DNA from: Roridomyces roridus
Taxonomy: Eukaryota > Basidiomycota > Agaricomycetes > Agaricales > Mycenaceae
Direction of reading: 5' to 3'
NCBI GenBank assembly: GCA_029378245.1
Contig: JARKIF010000055.1
Coordinates: 124,001 to 188,000, forward strand
DNA length: 64,000 nucleotides
This document shows, piece after piece, positions 1-10,843 of the stretch. Numbering within the stretch: position 1 is the first letter of the stretch; each line of letters begins with the position of its first letter. Below the pieces are notes generated by a model, which saw nothing but the letters and a program-made list of their open reading frames with translations, was not told the DNA's origin and did not search any database. The position numbers and the translations under genes were made by a program.

Positions 1-1400
1 GCCGCGTGATGTAGCGGGTTCAACTCCTCCGTGTCCTTGAGGTACAGGTAATGCCTCAGATGGCGTCGCAGTCGATCCAGCTCTCTATCTTGCAGTACGT
101 CGTCAAGGTCAGCAAAGTCGACTGGCAGGGAAGGCCGCGTCTTCGGATCGAAGGAGGGGTCGCCGTCATTTTTATCCACACAGCCGGGAATTCCGGCGCT
201 GAGCGAGATGGGCAGAATCGAGGCGTATTGCCAGTCGATCAGGCTGCAAATTTTCCATTCGTCCGAGTCGCTCGTTTTGGAGACTAGAATATTGCCTTCG
301 TGGGAGAGATCTGGATGGCGAATGCGGAAAGAGCTGAGGGCAGGATCATGGGGAACGATGGACGGCGCGATGAGGAGGTAGCGATTCAGGCTCTCGGCGC
401 GGTCTGAAGGCAGTTGCTCTTGGTAGTTGTACGCTTCCCGCCTCGAGCGGTAAAATGGAAACAGAGGCTGACCAAAGCGTTCGAGGAAGGCGAGTTCCTT
501 GTGGGCGCCTCTGACGAGTGCGTCCTGCATGGTTTTATCTGCAATTATTGAGTATTCCAGGCGCCACGTAAAAGCAGAGTTACGCACACGGTCCCCGATT
601 CACCTCAAGCTGCGATCTCCGCCCACGCCAAAGACTCGCCCTCACATCCGAGCCAACACAAAATCGCGGATCGTCAGGCATTGGAACTCCCTTTCCAGCG
701 CTCACGTTCTCCAAATCGCGCGCATAATACAAGCTGCTGCCAGCGGGGAATTCAACACCCATCATTTTCGCCTCGAGTTTGACGAGCTGACGCACAACCG
801 AAACGATGTCCTTTTCCCCGAAACTAGACGACACATCCCGCAGCTCGCTGCCGCGCATGTATTCCATAAAAATGTACCGCGTCTCAGCGGCATTTTCTTC
901 CTCGGCCGAATACCCGTACACCTGGGGAATCGGGATCCCAACGACGTTCCGGAGGTAGTCCATCGTCGCTACCTCACTAGCAAGTAGGTAATAGGATGGC
1001 TCATTGCATGGGTACGGGATTCGTGCGACCATTTGGAAGTCGTCGCGCATGGTGATGAGGAAGGAACGATTCCAGCTGCCTTCTGCAAGTTTTGTGAGAG
1101 AGATGATGTCGGAAGGGGTGCGTCCGACGGATTGGGCGGCGAGGAGACGCAAGCCTGCGATATTGAAGATAGTTCTGCGCTCGGAGAGTCGTAGGGCTTC
1201 GTTGTAGCTGATGTCGTGAGCTGACGGGGAGAAGACGAGTATGGTACTTACATCCATCTACCTGAGGTGGAATTGAAGAGGTCGTCCGGTGCTGCGTTCT
1301 TGGTATGCAACGCGCGCCACGAGCCTGGAAGGCATGCAAAGCTTGAAGGTCCCCGAGGCAATCTTAAAAATGCAGGAGAACGGAGCTTGACGATCCTCAT
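1..1400 (-). CDS. AIM9-like phosphotransferase (APH-fold kinase family), mitochondrial, 3' end outside window
   Basis: Three exons were assembled: 1400-1252, 1207-588 and 538 to beyond base 1. The introns are 1251-1208 (44 nt) and 587-539 (49 nt), both GT-AG and phase-consistent. Exon 1 starts with an Arg/Leu/Ser/Pro-rich stretch (MRIVKLRSPAFLRL) that looks like a mitochondrial presequence, followed by FNSTSGRW, a landmark of the AIM9 (Altered Inheritance of Mitochondria 9) family. Later parts show the kinase-like GSWNRSF nucleotide-binding region, a VNRGPY segment, the catalytic-loop motif RHPDLSHEGNILV and an IDWQ motif standing for the metal-binding Asp. These are the hallmarks of the aminoglycoside-phosphotransferase/choline-kinase fold. 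The substrate is unknown for the family. The C-terminus lies beyond the left edge. The family call is firm; the start is inferred from presequence quality, and an in-frame ATG lies 7 codons upstream. Confidence 0.85.
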
Positions 1401-1442
1401 TATCCGGAAGATACACTGCATTCCCTGACCTCCTAGGCAGAG

Positions 1443-1470
1443 GGGTCTGCCGAGGCGCCTCGGCAGACCC
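1443..1470. repeat. 28-bp perfect palindrome with GTCTGCC arms
   Basis: The arms GGGTCTGCCGAGGC and GCCTCGGCAGACCC are exact reverse complements with no loop. It lies about 40 bp upstream of the AIM9-like start and opens a region full of GTCTGCC/GGCAGAC words. Function is unknown; it could be a cruciform or a regulatory inverted repeat. Confidence 0.9.
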
Positions 1471-1620
1471 AATCCGATCCGAGCTTGGGGCGGGGTCTGC
1501 CTGTGTCTGCCTGGGTCTGCCTGTGTCCGTTCAAGTCTGCCCCAACTCCCTCGATTCAACTTAGCGTCACTGGACGCCGACTCGCTGGATTTTGGTTGGA
1601 TTCTCATCCGCCATCTGGCA

Positions 1621-1700
1621 GGTGTCAGTGAGGCGGTGCATGGTCGGGTGCTGTCTCTTTGGTGTCAGTGAGGCGGTGCATGGTCGGGTGCTGTCTCTTT
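1621..1700. repeat. Two exact tandem copies of a 40-bp unit
   Basis: Bases 1621-1660 and 1661-1700 are identical and directly adjacent. The unit starts GGTGTCAGTGAGGCGG. No coding potential is visible. Confidence 0.95.
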
Positions 1701-1895
1701 GTCCGTTCCCATGTGATAAGCGAGGTAAATCCTGGTAAATCTCCGCCCTCCATCCGCAGTCCTTTGTCTGCAGCGACGGAGATCAGGTTTAACCTCGAGT
1801 TGGTCTCACCGTTTCAGTGGCAACCGTGGTATTTATAACTGATGTACACCAATTAATTACTTGTAAGTATACGGACCGAGCGGCGGCGAGTACGA

Positions 1896-2075
1896 ACCCA
1901 AGTGTGGCCCCAACCTGGGGCCCGACCTGGGCAGAGTCTGCCCGGAGGGACATAGACCCCACCTAGGCAGACATAGCCCGACCTAGGCCCAGTTGGGTCG
2001 GGCAGACCTCGCTTAGGCACATCGGCAGACCTCGGCAGACATAGCCCGATCTAGGCAGGGTCTGCCTAGGGGGCC
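1896..2075. repeat. GC-rich CTAGGCAGAC-type repeat region
   Basis: A 23-bp unit at 1966-1988 (GGCAGACATAGCCCGACC...) recurs at 2034-2056 with one mismatch. CCCGACCT, CCTAGGCAG and GTCTGCC recur in both orientations. The same words occur at 1432-1545, so the whole 1.43-2.08 kb intergenic stretch is one low-copy repeat field with no gene. Confidence 0.75.
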
Positions 2076-2099
2076 ACGGAATGCAGTGATAGGAGACAA

Positions 2100-2425
2100 G
2101 AAAGAGAGAAGGGCATCAATTGATGCGCCGTCAATCAAAGCGATGCCTCGACCGCCGCCCACGACGACTAACAGCCAGGAATACGTCACTACGCGTTAAA
2201 GAGGTGAGCTTGTCCCACGAACCGCCATACGTCGACTAACAACGATAGTATGAGTTCCAAGCCCCCAGCTTTGGCCCATCTGCTCAACACGAACGATGCT
2301 CCGCTCGAAAGCCAAATCCCCGTCATCCACCACTTTCTTTCTCAAAAGCAGACGTGGCTCGACAAGCTCAAGCTACCGCTGTCAGAGCACGACGAAATCG
2401 GCGCAGGGCAAATTTGGCGCTAAAT
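2100..2425 (+). pseudogene. Truncated duplicate of the 5' end of the 5.6-kb F-box gene
   Basis: This stretch matches 5600-5880 almost base for base. Shared parts are the ATGCC start region, the intron from GTGAGCTTG to the CGATAG acceptor, and the exon coding for LLNTNDAPLESQIPVIHHFL. It then breaks off inside SEHDEI and continues directly into the 5' leader of the 4HB gene (GGCGCAGGGCAAATTTGGCG). The same leader precedes the 4HB genes near 17.3 kb and 30.0 kb. The join therefore looks like a recombination breakpoint between two duplicated segments. The first exon also carries an in-frame TAA. It is not expected to make a working protein. Confidence 0.75.
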
Positions 2426-2520
2426 CTCAACAGCTTTGAGCGCTTGCCGTTCTGTCTGCCATTCGCACGCCACGCATTCCTCCTCCTCCTCCCAGCCTCC
2501 TCCTCGACTCTCTGATCCCT

Positions 2521-3462
2521 ATGCCTCGCATTCGTAGCACTCGAAAGACCTCATCGGACGCCCTCGATGCGGCCAAAGTCACTCTCAGGGCAATCCAGGC
2601 GTCTGCAGACGCATTTCCTCCCCTCAAGTCTGCGGTTTCAGGTGTGCTAGTCGTCTTGGAGTTGACTGAGGTGTGTCGTCTCTTCTCCTTCGAGCCGTTA
2701 ACGTTCCCCCTCCTGAATACGAATGTCTTGAATCCAGAATGTCAGATCCAACAAGAAGGGGTGCAAGCACATTGCAACGCGCGCGGCACAACTCGTGCAG
2801 GACATCTGGAGCCAGACGAAAGACCTAGATATTGTCCTCCCGAACGAAGTGAAGGAGAGCATTCGGAAGATTAGAAGGTACGTAGTCACTACGCCTCCTG
2901 GAAGCCAACCCAACCCAACCCAACCCTTGCTCGCAGGCTCCTCAAAGAAATCAAAGCCTTCCTCGAGGAGCTCAATAAAGAGAACCTCTTCCAACGATTA
3001 GCTCGCCAAGAGCGAAATAAAATCCGGATCGACGAGTATGGGAGGCTGTTGGACGAGGCGATGATGCACTTTAGTGTTCATTTTCATTCCACTCTCCTTA
3101 CCTTCCCCAGCAAACTGACTGACGATATTTGGCAGATCAACCTCGAACTAAGCCTGAACGCGAACCTCCACCGCCTGCACGCGAAATCCGCTGCCGCGCA
3201 GGACGCTATACTCGTCGCTTCGCATATGAGCGAATCAGAGCGATTGGTGCGTGTGTTCCTAGAGCTGTAAACTGGTGCTGATCTGGGCCTGGCGTACAGC
3301 AGCTGCTGACGCAGATACGGGGTAAGTGTCATTCGATGCCGTTGAACGCGGAACTGTCAATGTCATCTAGGAGATGTGCATATCGGGAAGCTCAGTGTTG
3401 CCGGTTTTTTTTTTTTTTTTTTAGATCCCCGACATGCCATGACGATCCGGCGATCGACATAG
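2521..3462 (+). CDS. 4HB (MLKL-NTD/HeLo-type) helical-bundle protein, copy A
   Basis: The model has about five exons and encodes roughly 230 residues. It opens with MPRIRST and a segment with alternating hydrophobics (SADAFPPLKSAV, VLVVLELTE), followed by N-V-R-S-N-K. These are the landmarks of the fungal MLKL N-terminal-like four-helix bundle. Long amphipathic helices follow (KEIKAFLEELNKENLFQRL). The last exon encodes GDVHIGKL and then a Phe run translated from an 18-19 nt T tract before the stop at 3460-3462. No kinase, NB-ARC or other effector domain follows, so it is a stand-alone bundle, whereas related proteins usually carry more domains. Known relatives (MLKL, HET-S, RPW8) act in membrane damage and cell death; that role here is inference. 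All introns seen are GT-AG. Expression is uncertain because it sits in duplicated DNA. Confidence 0.6.
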
Positions 3463-4016
3463 CCCCGGCCACTGCCACAGCACATGGTGCCGGAAATATT
3501 AAAAGGGATCATGGCAGCCCTGTGACCCATACATAGTACATACGACATTTGCAATCTTTTATAACGGGCTCTTTTAATCCCGGCTTTATTGGTTCATCCA
3601 ATTACATCAGTGGATACTTCTTTGAATGCTTTGCAGACTGAGATTTATTGTGCAACGCTCAAAAAAAAAAAAAAAATTACGGGCTCTTTCGGGGCACTAC
3701 TAAATCTTGACTAAATCCGCTTTTGCGGCATCATACAACTGACCGGGATATGATCGCGGCATCTCGGAGTCTCCGAAGTGTTGACACTGAACGTTGAACC
3801 CAAACTGAACTGCACTGAACTGAGGAATACTCCCTTCTTTTCTATTTGGTTGCCTTCCGGTCGCCTCAAAGTCGTCTTTTTGAAGTCTCGCCAAATTTTG
3901 CGTGCCTCACTGTTCCGGGACAATGGAATGGAACATCAAGAAGAATTCGACGATGGCGTGCTCGGCCTTCCTTTTTACTTAGTTTGATCCTCTCCGATTC
4001 TTCTTCCCGTTCCACG
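3463..4016. other. Intergenic, A/T tracts, no gene seen
   Basis: It contains a 15-nt A tract near 3661 and two copies of ACGGGCTCTTT (near 3565 and 3681). From about 3900 it matches the upstream region of AKR1 on the opposite strand near 15.95 kb. No supported coding region. Confidence 0.6.
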
Positions 4017-4580
4017 ATGTCGACTCCCGCTGGACACCCTACGTATGCTGCTCAGAATATGCCGTTCAGGCGGCTCGGACTGAGTGGGTTGAGAGTCCCG
4101 TTGTTCTCGCTTGGGGGATGTACGTCTTCCGATGGCTGATTGGAGCGAGAGGGATATGGCCGTAGACAGGGCTCACGCTCAGCGCTGCTGCCGTTGGCGA
4201 TCCCGCAAAGGTGCGTCCCACTTCAAATCGCACTCGAATTCCAACCAAACGTCGCAGGAAATAATAAAACTACGTTCGAGAATGGTATCAATATGTTTGA
4301 TACCGCGGAGGATGATGCCAAGGGAAAATCTGAGCTCCAGATGTGTGTTCATCCCACTTGGCGAAGAAGTTGAACTGGACGGCGCACAGGGGGCGATCAA
4401 GTGATCCCCAAGATTACCGACGATCATTTGAGCAAGATTGAGCAGATTTTGGGTAACAAGCTGGCTGAATTCGTGGGTTTCCGGTTATAATAACACTTCC
4501 CTTTGGTAGGGCGCTGGTTTCTTTTTTTTTTGTGGCCGACGTACGGACGTCCGTTGTTGCAAAAGTTTGGATGGCTTTGA
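4017..4580 (+). pseudogene. Aldo-keto reductase pseudogene (block A), internally deleted
   Basis: The N-terminal exons match AKR1 ([29 protein letters not shown]). A base is missing in the EIIK segment. The catalytic Tyr codon of the AEDYAKG motif reads GAT (Asp) at 4314-4316. After the third exon the sequence jumps straight to the C-terminal exon (KITDDHLSKIEQILGNK) and the last exon ending in KFG.L, so the middle of the barrel is gone. The frame loss, lost catalytic residue and deletion agree that this is a dead copy. The 3' part continues into the same spacer found after AKR2. Confidence 0.85.
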
Positions 4581-4829
4581 GTACTTAGATGTAGAGAGAG
4601 ATGGAAACAAAAAATGTGCGTAAGTACTAAATGAAAATTGTATGCGGTTCTACTTTGTTCGGTGTGAGCCAGCTCAGGGGAGGGGTTTGCATGGCCGCCA
4701 TCAGACGCGCTTTGCTCCCGCCCACAACAGTCGACGCGCACCGTCACTCTTGAAGCTTGAAGTTTCGCGTCGCCTACCCTCCTCCCGGTTCGCGTGATCT
4801 GGGCTGGTCTTCCAACGTTCTCAGACCTC

Positions 4830-5345
4830 CCCTGGTCGAACGAGTCCTGCCGAGCGAAGCGAAGGAGACCATTCGGCAGATTAGAAGGTACGTAGGCACT
4901 ACGCAGTCTCCTCCTGGAAGCCAACCCAACCCTTGCTCGCAGGCTCCTCAAATAAATCAAAGTCTTCCTCGAAGAGCTCAACAAAGAGAACATCTTCCAA
5001 CGATTAGCTCGCCAGGAGCGGCATAAAATGCGGATTGACAAGTATAGGAGGTTGTTGGACGAGGCGATGATGCACTTTAGTGTGCGTTTTCATTCCACTC
5101 TCCTTACTTCCCCAGCAAACTGACTGGCGATATTTGGCAGATCAACCTCGAACTGAGCCTCCACTGTATAAACGCGAGCCTCCACCGCTTGCACGCGAAA
5201 TCCGCTGCGGCGCAGGACGCTATACTCGTTACCTCGTACTGGATGAGCGAGTCGGAGCGATTGGTGCGTGCTCTCTTAGAGCTGTAAACTAAAACGAAGC
5301 CTGATCTGGGCCTGCCGTACAGCAGCTTCTGACACGAATACGGGG
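4830..5345 (+). pseudogene. 4HB gene copy B, 5'-truncated and interrupted
   Basis: The first exon and most of the second are missing; similarity starts at the segment coding VLPSEAKETIRQIRR. An in-frame TAA sits at 4953-4955, where the other copies read the Glu of LLKEIK. Downstream exons (INLELSLH, ASLHRLHAKSAA, SESERL) are still recognisable. The spacer before it (4600-4830) is a shortened version of the AKR-4HB spacer seen at 17.3-17.9 kb. Confidence 0.85.
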
Positions 5346-5521
5346 TGAGTGTCATTAATATTCGGTGCTGTTGAATTGGAACAGCGATACATGTTGAATT
5401 GGCCCAACTCTAGATCTCTAGACTCTCGGCACTTGGAAGTTGCTGAAATAGCGGCATATTTTACCAGAGTCCCTCCGGAGTCCGAGCTGGCTCCGCGACG
5501 CGGTAGAGGGCGGTTCAGGAT

Positions 5522-7045
5522 GTGGGATGCGTCTTGGATGCGTGTGTTGCGCCTCGTGACGGAAAGCGTCACGTGGACGCGATTTCGGACGCACAGCGTC
5601 CATCAAATCACGGCTTCTTACCCAATGCCGTCGACCTCTACTCACGACCACCAACAGCCAGGGACGACCCAAGACGCGTCAAAGAAGTGAGCTTGGCCCA
5701 CGAACCGCCATACGTGTCGACTAACAACGATAGTACGAAATCCGATTCCAAGCCCAGCTTTGGGCCCATCTGCTCAACACGAACGATGCTCCGCTCGAAA
5801 GCCAAATCCCCGTCATCCACCACTTTCTTTCTCAAACGCAGACGCGCCTCGAAAAGCTCAAGTTACTGCTGTCAGAACACGACGAGATCGTGGAGTGTAT
5901 CCGCACGCATAACGCGATTCTCGCGCCCATTCGTCGCGTCTGCCTTTGCTTCTTTGACGCGTCAAGTGGGTGGTGAGATGGCGTATTCTCCCCCTTGGCG
6001 CCTCGGGCAGGTCTGCAGGGCTTGGAGATGCTTGGTGCTCGCTACCCCCTCCCTCTGGCATTTCATCGAAATCCGCCAATCTTTCACGCGCTCTGTTTGT
6101 TGCGATTCCCGGATGTCTCGTATGGACTTGTTGATCAAGCTTAGGCATCGTTGGGGCGCCCTCCGTATCAAGGCCCTCGGCGCATACTCTGCACTCCGCG
6201 CCGAGCTGGGACGCATTCCTGGTCCATTCCCCCAGCTCAAAAGATTTGAACTCCTCGATCGCTACTTCGGACTCTCATGGCAAGAGGGGAACTCGCAGGT
6301 TCCTGATCTCAATGAAATCAGCCACATTGCCCCTACCGGCGTCATATCACCTCGTTTCTCCATTCCGTGGGCGCAATGGACGCGCTTCCGGGGCAGGTTG
6401 AGCACAGACCTACTGCTCTTCATATCTTCCTCTCCCTACCTAGTCGATTGCTGCCTTCAATTTAACTGTCCCCTTCCCACAAACAAAACACTCATTGAAT
6501 TCCTCCGCCTCCGCCATCTCCGCGTTGACGATAGCCGTTTCTTGGACCACATCATAGCGCCGGCTCTCGAGGATCTACTTCTCGAGAAAGACGGCCGTCA
6601 CCTTCTTTCCTTCATGCAACGCTCATCGTGTCAATTGAGGCGTTTGGTTTTGAAGGTTTGCTCGCTTGTGTGGCAGCAGTTCGCTGCCCTTCTGCGCAAC
6701 CTCCCGCATCTCGAATACCTCGCTGTCGAGGTCATGTATCCGAACTCCAAATTCTGGAAGGCCTTGGCGGACACCACTGCCGCGACCGCCCTGTGCCCCA
6801 AACTCAAGCTCCTCGCATGTCCGTGGTACAGCAACCTTTGGGAAGAAGACATCTTCGAGAAGATACGTTCTCGTCATGCTAGCAACTACCCACCGCTCAC
6901 GTTGCGCTTCATTTCGTTTTGCGACGAGTGCTCACAAAGCACTGACGCGCTGCTGAAACCGCATCAGAAGCGGATCGCTGGGCTTGACGTGAAAGTTCTG
7001 GGAGGCAGTGAATCTGCCGAGTTCCTGCGCGAAGGCTGGGCGTAG
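5522..7045 (+). pseudogene. F-box/LRR-type gene with damaged F-box region
   Basis: The second half is a long clean reading frame from about 5975 to 7045. It holds WRLGQVCRAWRCLVLATPSLW, the usual post-F-box segment, and then leucine-rich-repeat-like text (PALEDLLLEKD, NLPHLEYLAVEV). The first half (FQAQLWAHLLNTNDAP ... ILAPIRRV) is in another frame. Where F-box proteins normally read PPEI.xEIF, this gene goes from RRV to CLCFFDAS and then a stop, with the downstream frame shifted. The exon-1 ATG at 5625 is also not in phase with exon 2. Intact relatives act as substrate adaptors of SCF ubiquitin ligases. An unseen splice form could rescue it, but a decayed gene is the simpler reading. Confidence 0.6.
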
Positions 7046-7431
7046 GAATGAATACTTGACCAGCGGTCCTTCATTTTCGTTTGCTCGTTGTGATAGTTTC
7101 GCTCGGAGGACCAGGCTGCATGAATGCCTTGCAATTGTAGTAGATACATTCGGTTTTTGTAATTTACAGCAAAAGAAACATCACCCGCTTCTGTGCTCAA
7201 TCGGAAGCGATAAGAATGCATTTGGCTGTCCTGGGTGGGCGCATAAGGGCAAAAGAGAAGTCAGTCCTGATCACAGCCGCCATTCCGCCAACGCCGCCCC
7301 GCCTGCGACCGCGAGAGCCTCTTCACAGAAATGATCCATCCAAAAAGGACCCGAAGCATTAATTTACACCCTTAACTTAATACAAGGAGAAGTTGACACA
7401 TACACTTTATTCATGTACATCGCCCTCCTCC
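7046..7431. other. Intergenic between convergent genes, nothing recognised
   Basis: This holds the 3' flanks of the F-box gene (plus) and the DUF7223-like gene (minus). No repeat or RNA signature was seen. Confidence 0.5.
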
Positions 7432-9928
7432 TTAAATCGCCTTGATCCTAGACAAAAGGAGTCAAATCTCCAGCAGAATTCTAAGACTCGAGTACTCACG
7501 CGCTGGCTTTGACCGTCTCATCCACCAACGAAGCAGGCGTCCCTAGGTTCGCAGCCGGGCACTGCAAGTCCGCGCGTGCCCTCAAGTCCGCTGCGCGTCG
7601 GCGCGTGAAGAGCGAACGCCGGGAAGATCCGCTGTTGTTGCCGAATGATTTCTAGGCAGCGCAATCAATCACCGGGGTCCACAAAGGATGTGACGAAAGA
7701 GCACTCACTTGGAAGAGAACAAAGTTCTTGGAGAAGAGGGAATCCGACACATTGGGATCAAAGAGCCCGAAAAAGCTCGCGTCCGCGCTGGCGGTGACGT
7801 CGATGCCTGCGTCCACCTGGAACGAGCCGCCAAAGCTCCCGCTGGCGCTGACGGCTCTCCGGGAGTACGCCGACTTGTCCGATTGCGCCGAAGCGGTGGT
7901 GGAAGATGCCATCGAAGCCGAAGACGTCTTGGCAGGTGCAGGCGTCTGGTACGCCGTGCGATATCCATACGACGTCGATTGGGTGACATATGTGGTCGGC
8001 ATCGTCTGCGTAGTCATGTACATTTTCCCCTCCTCAGTGACCGTCTTCGTCACCGTAACCTGCTTGGTCACCGTGACATCCACGACTTTTGTCTTGGTCA
8101 CCACCACCGTCTTATCCACCGTAGTGGAGTCTGAGCCCTTTGAATCGTCGGTGGTGGTGCTTGACCCGTTATTGTCGATGACCGTAGACACGTCCGCCGA
8201 TCCATCGAGATTGAGCTTGAGCGTTGCGCTAGCGTCGAGGCTCAATGAGACCTGCGCTTTAGCTACATCCCCAAGTGCCGACACACCCAGGTTGATGGAG
8301 GGGATGAGGTGCGCCTCGATGCTTCCTGTGGCGGTGACATCCGGGCTTGCAGAGAGGGTCAGTGCTATCTGGACGTCAGCGACAAGGAAACAGCTATCCA
8401 AAGGGAGGGAAACACACGGGTATCACCAAGGGAGAACGACGCCCCGTTTGTCTTGGGGCCACCAGAGTTGGAAGGGAAGCTCAGGGTCGCGTTGTCCAAA
8501 GCGAGGTTGATACCGACTTGCATATCGAGGTTGACGTCAAAGTTGCCTGTGAGTTGGGCTTGGAGCTGGAAGGTCGGGCCGACGGTGAGGATGCCCGGGA
8601 TGTCTATGCCTGCAGAGGTAGGGTCAAGGGAGAGATCAGGTAGAGGATGGAGTCGAGACGTACCGGCAATCGGCAGGCTAAGCAATGTGACTTTGCCCGA
8701 GTCGACTTGGCCCTGGAGCAGGAGTGAGTTCTGGGACGGTACAATGTGGATAGAGAGCACAAACATTGACGTCCGCTGTGATATCCAAAGTCCCTGCGAC
8801 GTTGCCATTGAGGATTCCAATGACACCAAAACTGTCAAACTACGTGGTGTGAGCGACAGACTCTCAGGCAGCGCATATGACCGACCTTCGGAGGCACGAG
8901 CGTCCCAGTAGCAGCGACACCGACCGAGGCAGTAGCCGCCGTGTTCCCATCGACGCTCACATCCACAGCCGCGTTGACCGGCCCACAGTCGATCGTCTGA
9001 TTGAAAAGGTCCACCTTCTTGTCAAAAGTGAGCGGCGGCAGCTCAACCGTCTGGTTTAGGTTCACGTCGTTGGAGATATCCGAGATGGCGTTGGGGACAA
9101 AGTCGGCGAGAGCGCGCTGGGAGAGGCGCGTGGCGCGTCTGGACGGTGGAACCTGGATGGCGCTGCTGGCTACACCGGGGACGTTGGCGGATTTAACTGC
9201 GATGTTGACTGGGCCGGTGCTGTCCATCTGTCTCAGTATGCAGTGACGGAATGAGAGTGAATAGACGCACGTAGAGTAGTCCACCGCGCCGAAATTCACG
9301 TCCAGCGAAAGAGTTTTCACTTCGGGCTGCGTGCCGTCGCGGCGTACGAGGCGCGCGGCAAGGGAAGCTGGGAGTGTCTGGTCTTCGGAAACCGACGCAT
9401 TCACCACCCGGGCAAAAGGACCGCTGCCGCAGCTTGTGAAAGTTAGCCAGAGAAGTAATACGCGGGAGAAACACGCACGACTCGGGTAAACGGACGATCT
9501 TGTTGACTGCTCCAGTAGTCTGATAGAGGTTGTTGCAGTTCGAGTCGGCGGCGTCGTTAGTGCAGACGAGGCGGATGCTTTGCGAGAGCGTGGTAGAGTT
9601 GCAGGTGAGAATTTGCCAGTCTGCAGCTGTGGTAATATCCGCGATGCTGTCCTGGGATCCCCACTACACAGGAATCAGTCGACTGTTCTGCAGAGTCCGA
9701 AGTAATGGCCCGCACGATAGTCATGGTGCCCGAAGCACCGTTTGCGGTCGGGAGATCTCGAGTCCCGTCAGTACTATAGAATAAGACGCCAAGACTGGGG
9801 GACGCACCATACGAGCATTGGCCAGTAATGCAGGGCACGTTCCAGTCGTTCGCTGCTCTGATAACGGAGAAAAACGGCAGAATCACCAGGATGGAAGAAA
9901 GCATTGACGAAAGGACGAAAAAAATCAA
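7432..9928 (-). CDS. Secreted or cell-surface protein, DUF7223-like
   Basis: The multi-exon minus gene has GT-AG introns at 9715-9664, 9478-9433 and 9270-9232, plus further short ones. It ends with the stop at 7434-7432. The N-terminus (MLSSILVILPFFSVIRA) is a strong signal peptide; the ATG at 9904 and the one 8 codons upstream both fit. The middle holds beta-rich text typical of fungal DUF7223 proteins (PPLTFDKKVDLFNQTIDC, FGVIGILNGNVAGTLDITA, IDIPGILTVGPTFQLQAQL). A Ser/Thr-rich stretch with a VTKTKVVDVTVTKQVTVTKT pattern follows, likely O-glycosylated. A short KSFGNN tail ends in AIKAI. I see no clear GPI or transmembrane segment. The function of the family is unknown; secretion is inferred. 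A 260-residue reading frame on the opposite strand is an artefact of this gene. Confidence 0.7.
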
Positions 9929-10200
9929 GCCAGCCGGGGCGAAAGGAACGAAAGGGGAGGGGAACTGGGCACCGCGCGGGCATGCGGGTTTTTAAGATCG
10001 CTCATGGCCTTCATCAGATCGTGGTCATGCAGATTGACGTCCGGAAACGAGGGCAACTGGGAAGGCAATTGAGTTGAACCGCCATGTGGACGATTTCCTC
10101 TTGAAAGATGAGAGAGAAAACGCGTCTCGCTCGACGACGGTATGGAGAGAGGCGGCATCCCCGTGTGACACACTGCAGTCACAGCCGCCTTTCAACTTCC

Positions 10201-10794
10201 ATGACTTCAAACACCGAAACCTCTGGCCTGCAAGCCGCCTTCGAAGAGGCCAAAGCTGGATATGAAGAAGGAGGCATCCCAATCGGATCGGTAATCCTCA
10301 CCGCAGACGGTGAAATCCTGGGACGTGGGCATAATCTGCGAATCCAAAAGTCCTCACCCACCCTCCACGCCGAGATTGCCGCGCTGGAGCAAGCTGGTCG
10401 CCAGAAAGCCGAAATATACCGCAACGCGACTCTGGTGCGGAGTACCATCCAGCTGATATCGACACTGTATTTATCGAACCCAGTATACTACGCTGAGGTG
10501 AGCTTGGGAGGGCAGCTCGATCTCATCTGAAAACGACAGCCCGTGCAGTATGTGCACTGGGGCCATTCTGCTTTACAAGATTCCCCGCGTCGTCATCGGA
10601 GAGAACTCCAATTTCCGGGGCGACGAGGACTTGCTTCGCGCGCGCGGCGTCCAAGTGACGGTCTTGGACGACGAGGAGTGCAAACAGCTTATGCGACGAT
10701 TCATACAGGAAAAACCAGAGGTACCTTCATTTTCACGTTTCTTTCACGTCTAATATTTTCACAGGAATGGAATGAAGATATCGGGGAGACCTGA
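10201..10794 (+). CDS. FCY1: Cytosine deaminase
   Basis: Four exons: 10201-10434, 10484-10497, 10540-10720 and 10765-10794, together about 152 codons, the usual length of yeast Fcy1. It carries the zinc-dependent deaminase signatures: the first zinc ligand with catalytic Glu in LHAEIAALEQAGR, and the second as SPCSMCTGAI, which appears only after joining the 14-bp microexon 2. The C-terminus ENSNFRGDEDLLRARGV and the terminal WNEDIGE match the family closely. The enzyme hydrolyses cytosine to uracil in pyrimidine salvage and also converts 5-fluorocytosine, so it is a known drug-sensitivity determinant. The ATG at 10201 gives the family-length N-terminus. Confidence 0.95.
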
Positions 10795-10843
10795 GAGCGC
10801 ATATGAATAACTAAGATAGAAGAATAAGTACAAGAAGGACCAG

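Noticed and set aside
3400..3425. T tract at the end of each 4HB copy as a sign of retroposition
   Set aside because: All copies keep introns and flanking spacers, so they were duplicated as DNA; the tract is shared ancestral sequence.
7728..8510. 260-codon open frame on the plus strand
   Set aside because: It lies antisense to the DUF7223-like gene, whose minus-strand frames join through good introns and carry recognisable text.
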